This document shows, piece after piece, positions 29,683 through 35,445 of a DNA stretch of 35,445 bases (its first letter is position 1; the number at the start of each line of letters is the position of its first letter). Where the stretch lies: NCBI GenBank assembly GCA_934630975.1, contig CAKTXH010000017.1, positions 1 through 35,445 of the forward strand. The letters are read 5' to 3'. The DNA comes from an uncultured Clostridia bacterium. Lineage in GTDB: Bacteria; Bacillota; Clostridia; Christensenellales; Aristaeellaceae. The notes under the pieces were generated by a model, which had not been told where the DNA came from, did no database searches, and worked only from the letters and a program-made list of their open reading frames with translations. Both the position numbers and the translations under genes were made by a program.

Positions 29683-29700
29683 CTTTTGCCTGCGAATGAA

Positions 29701-30741
29701 TTACTTGCGGGTCATGTACTTACGCATATCGAGGATACACGCAATCAGGATAACCGCGCCCTTGATGATGTAGGTGATGTTGCCGGAGATGCCCAGGAAG
29801 GTCATGCCGGAGATGATCAGCTGCATCATGAACACGCCGAGGATAACGCCGCTGATCTTGCCGGTGCCGCCGACGAAGGAAACGCCGCCGATAACCGCCG
29901 CCGAGATCGCGTCCGCCTCGTAGTTGAGGCCGAGGGTCGCGGTGGAAGAGCCGAGACGCGCCGCCTCAACGAAGCCGGTGTAGCCGTAGAGCGCGCCCGC
30001 CAGCATGAACACGCCGATGATCGTCGCCATAACGTTGACGCCGGAAACGCGCGCCGCTTCCTCGTTGGAACCGACGGCGAACATGTTCTTGCCGAAGGTG
30101 GTCTTGTTCCAGATCACCCACATGATGGCCGTCACAAAGATGGCCAGCACCACATACATCGGCACGGAGGTCGTGCCGAACTTCACGAACGACTTGGTGA
30201 CGAAGTTGGTGGTGTAGCTCGGGTCAAGGCTGGAAACCTGCTTGGAGTTGGAAACCGTCAGGTAGATGCCGTAGGTGATCATCTGCATCGCCAGCGTGAT
30301 GATGTAGGGATGCAGCTTCCACTTCGCCATGACGAAGCCGTTGACAAAGCCGATGCACGCGCCGATGACCATCACCAGCAGCACGACCAGCAGCAGGTTC
30401 TGCGGCACGCCGTCCGCGATGAAGCGGCCGTTCGCGCCCGCTTTTTGCAGCAGGATAGCCGCGACGAACGCGGTCAGGCCCGCCACGCGGCCGCCGGTCA
30501 GGTCCGTGCCGGCCAGCACGATACAGCCTGCGACGCCCAGCGCCATCGGCAGACGCGCCGCCGTCAGGGAGATGATGTTCACCAGCGAAGGAACGCCGAA
30601 GAACTGCGGGCGCTGAATCTGGACGTACACCGCCAGCAGCAGAATGATGATGATCATCGCGTGGTCAAGCAGCCAGTTGACCACCGCGTGGCGCTTGTCC
30701 TGGGCGGACAGCGCTTTGAAAGAATCCATTTTACCGGGCAT
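29701..30741 (-). CDS. mglC: galactose/methyl-galactoside ABC transporter permease MglC
   Basis: A 346-residue integral membrane protein with about ten helices, the homodimer-forming permease of a CUT2-class sugar importer. Diagnostic segments are LAGTDLTGGRVAGLTAF, WKLHPYIITLAMQMITYGIYL, the cytoplasmic EAA-like loop FAVGSNEEAARVSGV, and LNYEADAISAAVIGGVSF. In this family MglC works with the ATPase MglA and the binding protein MglB. It lies 15 bases after mglA with AAGGAGG upstream and is last in the operon. The match to MglC is better than to the ribose permease RbsC because of its length and N-terminal extension. Confidence 0.93.
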   Translation of the reverse strand: MPGKMDSFKALSAQDKRHAVVNWLLDHAMIIIILLLAVYVQIQRPQFFGVPSLVNIISLTAARLPMALGVAGCIVLAGTDLTGGRVAGLTAFVAAILLQKAGANGRFIADGVPQNLLLVVLLVMVIGACIGFVNGFVMAKWKLHPYIITLAMQMITYGIYLTVSNSKQVSSLDPSYTTNFVTKSFVKFGTTSVPMYVVLAIFVTAIMWVIWNKTTFGKNMFAVGSNEEAARVSGVNVMATIIGVFMLAGALYGYTGFVEAARLGSSTATLGLNYEADAISAAVIGGVSFVGGTGKISGVILGVFMMQLIISGMTFLGISGNITYIIKGAVILIACILDMRKYMTRK

Positions 30742-30756
30742 GGGATGTCGTCCTCC

Positions 30757-32262
30757 TTATGCGTATTTAGCGGCAAGGGTCATAATTTCTTCCTGTGTGG
30801 TGTTGTCAGCGTCCACTTCGCCCGCAACGCGTCCGCCGGACATGACGACGATCCTGTTGCAAACGCCCAAAAGCTCGGGCATTTCGGAAGAGACCATGAC
30901 CACGGCTTTGCCCTGCTTCGCCAGATCCTGAATCAGCTGATAGATTTCGTATTTCGCGCCGACGTCGATGCCGCGCGTCGGCTCATCCAGCAGCAGCACA
31001 TCCGGCTGCGTCAAAATCCAGCGGCCAAAGATGACCTTCTGCTGGTTGCCGCCGGAAAGCGTGTTGATTTTGGTCTGCTGGCTCGGGGTTTTGATGCGCA
31101 TGGCCTTGATCATGCTGTCCGTCGCCTCGGCCATCTTCCTGTCGCTGAGGAACGGGCCGTTCAGATATTTCTTCAGGCTCGCGATGACCGTGTTCGCGCG
31201 GATATCCAGTATGCCGAGGATGCCCGTCGCGCGGCGCTCCTCCGTCACCAGCGCAAAGCCGTTCTTGATGGATTCGCGCGGCGTCTTGTTGCCCACCAGT
31301 TTGCCGTTCTTGTAAATTTTGCCGGATTTGCGCGTCGCGCTGCCGAAAATGTTTTCCAGCAGCTCGGTGCGGCCGGAGCTGTCCAGACCCGCAACGCCGA
31401 GGATTTCGCCCTTGCGCACGTGGATGCTCGCGTCGCGCAGGTGCGAATATTCCGCCGTCAGCCCTTCGACCTTGAGGATGTCCTCCGTTCCGACCACGTT
31501 GTCCTTCGGCGGGAAGCGGTTGGTCAGCGGACGGCCGACCATCAGGCGGATGATCTCGTCCATCGTCAGCTCTTTGGCCGAGCGTGTCGCGACCCACTGG
31601 CCGTCGCGCATGATGGTCACTTCGTCGGAAATCCGCAGAATCTCCTCCATCTTGTGCGAGATGTAGATGATGCCGCAGCCGCGTTCCTTGAGCATGTTGA
31701 TGATGCGGAACAGGTGCTCAACCTCCGTCTCCGTCAGGGAGGAGGTCGGCTCGTCAAACACGATCACCTTGGAGTTGAAGGAAACCGCCTTCGCGATTTC
31801 CACCATCTGCCGCTGCGAAACCGGCATCGTGCTCATCACGGTTCTGGGGTTGACGTTAATACCCAGGTCGTCAAAGACCTTCTTCGTATCGTTGTAGCTC
31901 TGCTTGTCGGATACAAACGGCAGCCCTTTTTTGACCAGCGGATAGCGGCCCAGCCAGATGTTGTCCATAACCGTGCGCTTGAGCGCCTGGTTCAGTTCCT
32001 GGTGCACCATCGCCACGCCGTTGTCCAGCGCTTCTCGGGAGGATTTGAAGTCAATCTCCTTGCCATCGAGGTAGATGTGCCCGGCGTCTTTGGCATAGAT
32101 GCCGAACAGGCACTTCATCAGCGTCGATTTTCCCGCGCCGTTTTCGCCCATCAGAGCGTGAACCGTACCCGCTTTTACGGAAAGCTGCGCGTTATCCAGC
32201 GCTTTTACACCGGGGAAACTCTTGCAGATGCCCTCCATACGAAGAAGTACGTTCTCTTCCAT
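30757..32262 (-). CDS. mglA: galactose/methyl-galactoside ABC transporter ATP-binding protein MglA
   Basis: A 501-residue double ATPase of the CUT2 sugar importers. NBD1 has Walker A GENGAGKST, a degenerate signature (VSQRQMVEIAKA) and Walker B VIVFDEPTSSL. NBD2 has a degenerate Walker A (GLDSSGRTEL), a full signature (LSGGNQQKVIFGRW) and Walker B VLLLDEPTRGID. This asymmetry is normal for MglA/RbsA. The start at 32262 follows AAAGGAG; the longer ORF to 32370 runs through an intercistronic hairpin and is rejected. It is the middle gene of mglBAC. Confidence 0.95.
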   Translation of the reverse strand: MEENVLLRMEGICKSFPGVKALDNAQLSVKAGTVHALMGENGAGKSTLMKCLFGIYAKDAGHIYLDGKEIDFKSSREALDNGVAMVHQELNQALKRTVMDNIWLGRYPLVKKGLPFVSDKQSYNDTKKVFDDLGINVNPRTVMSTMPVSQRQMVEIAKAVSFNSKVIVFDEPTSSLTETEVEHLFRIINMLKERGCGIIYISHKMEEILRISDEVTIMRDGQWVATRSAKELTMDEIIRLMVGRPLTNRFPPKDNVVGTEDILKVEGLTAEYSHLRDASIHVRKGEILGVAGLDSSGRTELLENIFGSATRKSGKIYKNGKLVGNKTPRESIKNGFALVTEERRATGILGILDIRANTVIASLKKYLNGPFLSDRKMAEATDSMIKAMRIKTPSQQTKINTLSGGNQQKVIFGRWILTQPDVLLLDEPTRGIDVGAKYEIYQLIQDLAKQGKAVVMVSSEMPELLGVCNRIVVMSGGRVAGEVDADNTTQEEIMTLAAKYA

Positions 32263-32327
32263 GTGTGCTTCTCCTTTCCGGCAGAAAACCGCGCTTCGCC
32301 CGGCCCTGCCGACCCAATAATGAAACA

Positions 32328-32361
32328 TGCGGAGGGACTCATCGCTGTGAGGCCCTCCGCA
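32328..32361 (-). promoter_or_regulatory. intercistronic hairpin between mglB and mglA
   Basis: TGCGGAGGG, an inner CTCA/TGAG extension, CCCTCCGCA, with no T-run behind it. Such hairpins protect the 3' end of the binding-protein mRNA and lower expression of the following ATPase; that role is inferred from other sugar ABC operons. Confidence 0.6.
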
Positions 32362-32388
32362 CTGAGTCATTCAAAAATCGCTCCGCAA

Positions 32389-33474
32389 TTACTCGCCGGT
32401 GTAGACAGAGTACGGGATGTTGACCGTCCAGCCGTCAACGACTTCGTAGTTCTCGTTGAGACCTTCGAACTTATCCTTGCCCTCGATCAGGTTCGCAGTG
32501 ATGGTGGCCACGGCGTCCGCCATGCCCTCGGCGTCCTGCTTGATGGAGCCGGTCATCTGCTTGTTGGCGATGAGTTCCTTCGCGGCTTCGGTCGCGTCAA
32601 CGCCGAACACCGGGATCACGGTGCAGCCTTCGCCGCCCGCCAGGTTGTAGCCCGCGTTGGACAGCGCGTTGATCGCGCCCAGCGCCATATCGTCGTTGTT
32701 GCAGATCACAAGCTCGACCATGTTGCCGTTCGCCTCGTTGTACTGCGCGAGGATGGTCTGCATGTAGTCGAAGGAAGCGGTGTTGGACCAAGTGCCGTTC
32801 AGGTCAACCAGGTACTTGTTGCTGTTGCTCGCGTCGTAGAACTCGAGCGCCGGCTTGCCGGCCGCGGTCAGCACTTCGTCAGCGCACTCCACGCCGTACT
32901 TGGTGCGCGCGATGGCTTCCTGGTTCGCTTCGTCGCCCTTGAACATGACGTAGGAAATCTTGCCGTCATGGTTGAGGTCGATCTCGTCGAAGTGCTCGAG
33001 CACGTATTCGCCGACCATCTTGCCCTGCATGATACCGGCCTGCGTGAAGTCGGTGCCAACGAAGGCGCTCTTCTCATAGCCCTTGAACAGCTCGGCAGCC
33101 TCGTCGTTGTCGGTGGAAACCGCACGGTTGAAGAACACGGCCGGAACGTCCTTTTCCTTGATGGCGTTCATCAGGGTCTCGGCGGTGCCGATCGCGCCGG
33201 ATTCAACCATGTTCACGACCACGGCGTTCGCGCCGGTGACCAGAGCGGTGTTGATATCGTCGGTCTGGGTCTGCTGGTTCGCGTTGGAGTCCTTATCCAC
33301 CACGGTCAGGCCCTTGGCTTCCATCGCCGCGTCCAGAGCGGTACGCACGCTGGAGAGATACACGTCGCCGAACGTATACCAGGACACATAGGTCTCGCCC
33401 TCAGCCGCCGCAACGCCGCAGAGCATGGACAGACCCAGCGCGCCGGCCAGCACCTTGGAAACAAACTTTTTCAT
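32389..33474 (-). CDS. mglB: galactose/glucose-binding protein MglB
   Basis: A 361-residue exported substrate-binding protein of the periplasmic-binding-protein 1 fold. The signal peptide (about residues 1-25) ends in GVAAAEG, a signal-peptidase I site. There is no canonical lipobox before the only Cys (SMLCG), which is odd for a Gram-positive binding protein. The calcium-binding loop of GGBP is conserved (DLNHDGKIS), as are the hinge and sugar-site segments FNRAVS, VICNNDDMALGAI and PVFGVDAT. The start at 33474 follows GAGGTG. It is first in mglBAC with a perfect consensus promoter and a leader of about 150 bases. Confidence 0.93.
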   Translation of the reverse strand: MKKFVSKVLAGALGLSMLCGVAAAEGETYVSWYTFGDVYLSSVRTALDAAMEAKGLTVVDKDSNANQQTQTDDINTALVTGANAVVVNMVESGAIGTAETLMNAIKEKDVPAVFFNRAVSTDNDEAAELFKGYEKSAFVGTDFTQAGIMQGKMVGEYVLEHFDEIDLNHDGKISYVMFKGDEANQEAIARTKYGVECADEVLTAAGKPALEFYDASNSNKYLVDLNGTWSNTASFDYMQTILAQYNEANGNMVELVICNNDDMALGAINALSNAGYNLAGGEGCTVIPVFGVDATEAAKELIANKQMTGSIKQDAEGMADAVATITANLIEGKDKFEGLNENYEVVDGWTVNIPYSVYTGE

Positions 33475-33628
33475 GGGAAACACCTCTTCTTTTTATTTCA
33501 ACAGGATTCCTCCCGTTGAGTAACGAAACGGGTTAAGGACTTAAACCAATGAACGAAATCGGCTGAGCATTGAAATAAATCACCGATTTTGCAATTTGTT
33601 TTTTATCGCTCTTGCCTTTTGTAAGTTT

Positions 33629-33657
33629 ATTATAATCAACGTTTCAACAGATGTCAA
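33629..33657 (-). promoter_or_regulatory. mgl operon promoter
   Basis: Minus strand: TTGACA (33657-33652), 17-base spacer, TATAAT (33634-33629). GTTGA occurs three times in the promoter (GTTGACATCTGTTGAAACGTTGA), and TGTTGAAACG resembles half of a LacI-family operator. A CCCGTT-AACGGG hairpin lies in the leader. The remainder of 33475-33840 shows no gene. Confidence 0.85.
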
Positions 33658-33840
33658 CGGCTTTTTTTGCACCGATTGAATAGTTTCATTTTCTCTTTTC
33701 CGCGCCGATCCTCCCCTCTTTATATGCACTTTTGGCGCAATAGCTGACTTTTGCGCCGGGATTCTCCGTCTTTTTGTAGGACAAATCCGTCGAAAATTTT
33801 CTTTCCGCGCTTTTGGCCCGGTTAAAATATGAATTTTTCC

Positions 33841-33869
33841 TTGCAAACCCCGCCCGCATCGTTCATAAT
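33841..33869 (+). promoter_or_regulatory. promoter of the yhaM-like gene
   Basis: TTGCAA (33841-33846), 17-base spacer, CATAAT (33864-33869), about 23 bases before the expected ribosome binding site and start. Confidence 0.65.
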
Positions 33870-33898
33870 ATCACTTGACACAGGAAGGAGTTTTTACC

Positions 33899-34843
33899 AT
33901 GTATTTGTCTGATATCAAGCGCGACGACCGCTTTGAAGGCTACCTCATCGTCCGCTCCGCCGAGCAGCGCGCCAGCGCCAACGGCAAAAATTATCTGGAT
34001 ATGACTTTGGCCGATAAATCCGGCTCGATCAACGCCAAAATGTGGGATGGCACCGTGCAGCCGCCGCTGGCGGGCAGCATCGTCAAGGTGCGCGCCACGG
34101 GCAACGAGTTCAACGGCCGCATGCAGCTTCGCGTGGAAAAGATCCGCGCCGTCGAAAGCCGCGACGCGGTGGATATGTCCACCCTCATCCCCTGCGCCCC
34201 GCGCGACCCGCGCGAGATGCTGGACGAGGTCATCCGCGCGGCGGATCACATCGCCGATGCGGATCTGCGCAAGATCACCTGCGAGCTGCTCGACCGCGCG
34301 GGCGATAAGCTGCTGACCTTCCCCGCCGCCAAGCAGATGCACCACGCCGAGCGCGGCGGCCTGCTCCATCACACCACCACCATGCTCCGCGCGGCCAACG
34401 CCATCATGACGGTCTATCCCCAGCTGAACGCGAGCCTGCTGACCGCGGGCGTGATCGTCCACGACCTCGCCAAAATCGACGAGATGGACGCGGACACCCT
34501 CGGCCTCGTCTCCGATTACAGCGTGGATGGCAAGCTCATCGGCCACATCGTCCGCGGCGTGGTCAACATCCAGCTCGCCGCCGAAAAGACGAAGGCGAAC
34601 CCCGGCAAGGCGCTGCTGCTTCAGCACATGGTGCTCTCCCACCACGGCATCCCCGAATACGGCAGCCCACTCGCGCCGAAGTTCCCGGAAGCCGAGGTGC
34701 TTAACACCATCGACACGCTTGACGCGCGCCTGTACGAAATGAACGAAGCGCTCTCCCGCGCCATCCCCGGTGGCTTCTCCGAAAAGGTCTGGGGGCTGGA
34801 TAACCGCCAGCTTTACCGCATCCCCGAGGACGAAGTCGAGTAA
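33899..34843 (+). CDS. yhaM: YhaM-family 3'-5' exoribonuclease (OB fold plus HD domain)
   Basis: A 314-residue cytoplasmic nuclease. The N-terminal OB fold spans about residues 10-90 (FEGYLIVRSAEQRAS, YLDMTLADKSGSINAKMWDG). A metal-dependent HD domain spans about residues 150-270 with HHAERGGLLHHTTTM, the His-Asp pair in GVIVHDLAKIDE and a downstream HH in MVLSHHGIPEYG. YhaM/CBF1 proteins trim RNA and DNA 3' ends in Firmicutes. Length and domain order are normal. The start at 33899 (MYLSDIK) follows GGAAGGAG; the in-frame ATG at 33875 lies at the -10 end and is rejected. It is a single gene with its own promoter and terminator. Confidence 0.92.
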   Translation: MYLSDIKRDDRFEGYLIVRSAEQRASANGKNYLDMTLADKSGSINAKMWDGTVQPPLAGSIVKVRATGNEFNGRMQLRVEKIRAVESRDAVDMSTLIPCAPRDPREMLDEVIRAADHIADADLRKITCELLDRAGDKLLTFPAAKQMHHAERGGLLHHTTTMLRAANAIMTVYPQLNASLLTAGVIVHDLAKIDEMDADTLGLVSDYSVDGKLIGHIVRGVVNIQLAAEKTKANPGKALLLQHMVLSHHGIPEYGSPLAPKFPEAEVLNTIDTLDARLYEMNEALSRAIPGGFSEKVWGLDNRQLYRIPEDEVE

Positions 34844-34847
34844 TTTT

Positions 34848-34887
34848 GAATATAAAAATACCGCTTAAAAGCGGTATTTTTATATTC
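34848..34887. terminator. bidirectional terminator between yhaM and the fructokinase gene
   Basis: A near-perfect long palindrome: AATATAAAAATACCGCTT and AAGCGGTATTTTTATATT around a short A-rich loop. It serves both convergent genes. Confidence 0.9.
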
Positions 34888-35445
34888 ATTTGTTTTCGTG
34901 CTCCAGCGCCTGCGCGCCCAGCAGCAGCGCGCCGATCACGCCGGAATTCACGCCCAGCGCGGGCGGCACAATGTAGCTGTCAATCCCTTCGGGCGTGATG
35001 CTCGGCGAGGAAACATAGCCGCCCAGCAAATCCAGCACCTTTTCGCGAATCTTCGGGAACAGGTGCATCTGCTGCATCACGCCGCCGCCGAGCACGATCA
35101 CCTCCGGCGAAACCGTGACGATCATGTTCACGCACATCTGCGCCAGATACGTCGCCTCCAGCTCCCAGGCCGGGTGATCCGGGGTCATCAGCTTGGCCGA
35201 AAGGCCCCAGCGCTTTTCAATCGCCGGGCCGCTCGCCAGCCCTTCCAGACAATGCCGGTGGTACGGGCATACGCCGTCGGGCATCGTGTCGCCCTCCTGC
35301 GGCGCAAGGATCATGTGCCCCATCTCCGGGTGCACCAGCCCGTGCACCATCCTGCCGCCCATCACCAGGCCGCCGCCGATGCCCGTGCCCACCGTCACAT
35401 ACAGCAGGCTGCCGCGCCCTTTGCCCGCGCCCATCGTATATTCCG
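34886..35445 (-). CDS. ROK-family sugar kinase, fructokinase type (cut by window edge)
   Basis: Partial gene; about 186 C-terminal codons are present and the N-terminal ATP-binding part lies beyond the window. The ROK features are VTVGTGIGGGLV, the catalytic-site segment PEMGHM, the zinc-site CPYHRHCLEGLASGPAIEKRWG and the C-terminal LGGGVMQQ loop. The ASGPAIEKRWG wording matches the bacterial fructokinases (ScrK/GmuE type) more than glucokinases, so phosphorylation of fructose or a related hexose is expected. The stop overlaps the shared terminator with yhaM. Confidence 0.85.
   Translation of the reverse strand, partial: EYTMGAGKGRGSLLYVTVGTGIGGGLVMGGRMVHGLVHPEMGHMILAPQEGDTMPDGVCPYHRHCLEGLASGPAIEKRWGLSAKLMTPDHPAWELEATYLAQMCVNMIVTVSPEVIVLGGGVMQQMHLFPKIREKVLDLLGGYVSSPSITPEGIDSYIVPPALGVNSGVIGALLLGAQALEHENK

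Noticed and set aside
29686..33519. 1277-aa open frame opposite mglBAC
   Set aside because: Antisense shadow of three well-identified transporter genes; no ribosome binding site and no recognisable motif.
33629..33660. CcpA cre site in the mgl promoter
   Set aside because: Only one half (TGTTGAAACG) fits; the other half does not complete the palindrome.

Overview
The window looks like chromosomal DNA of a GC-rich, Gram-positive anaerobe of the Clostridia. The evidence is reverse-type rubrerythrin, type III glutamine synthetase, a short KdpD, YhaM, lipoproteins with Pro-Thr-Glu linkers, and strong AGGAGG ribosome binding sites. A Christensenellales or Oscillospirales-like gut lineage is my guess, and I cannot fix the species. 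Both ends cut through genes: a KdpE-like regulator on the left and a ROK fructokinase on the right.

Layout, left to right. (1) 1-1436: kdpDE-type two-component system, reading left. (2) 1544-3954: a small membrane protein, tRNA-Leu(CAA), then an accessory islet. The islet holds two paralogous genes of unknown function, an XRE regulator and a Ser/Cys-rich lipoprotein. A 50-bp inverted repeat that doubles as an outward promoter bounds a 1.12-kb core of the islet. (3) 4085-6207: RpiB-like isomerase plus transglutaminase-fold protein, one operon. (4) 6221-6948: queT behind a preQ1-I riboswitch with a terminator and a visible antiterminator. (5) 7013-9382: a lipoprotein foldase with a parvulin-like region, an SH3-like region and a cyclophilin. 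(6) 9680-12364: a LysR regulator divergent from a GtrII-like membrane glycosyltransferase. (7) 12439-18105: glnN-glmS reading left and murA reading right, linking glutamine supply to amino-sugar and peptidoglycan precursor synthesis.

(8) 18162-24097: a cell-surface operon with three paralogous membrane-anchored SGNH/AlgX/DltD-like proteins around one AlgI-like MBOAT, followed by a VanY-type D,D-carboxypeptidase. The best reading is export-coupled O-acylation of a surface glycan, with three acyl-transfer partners for one MBOAT. Two of the paralogs share a 170-bp almost identical 3' end, a sign of recent duplication or gene conversion. (9) 24166-26517: a membrane hybrid histidine kinase with two receivers. 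(10) 26578-27501: an XRE repressor divergent from a zinc-ribbon membrane protein, with a perfect palindromic operator. (11) 27542-28143: a gene-poor stretch with a recombinase-type HTH fragment and an array of iteron-like repeats. (12) 28169-29439: a reverse rubrerythrin and Fur/PerR-family operon with two Fur-type boxes, and a 56-aa membrane protein. (13) 29487-29637: a MITE-like element. (14) 29701-33657: the mglBAC galactose/methyl-galactoside ABC transporter. (15) 33841-34843: YhaM-type exoribonuclease, then the partial fructokinase.

The most promising places for new biology are the inverted-repeat/XRE module (2443-3565), the three-SGNH/one-MBOAT operon (18225-22879), and the iteron-like array in the gene-poor gap (27847-27980).
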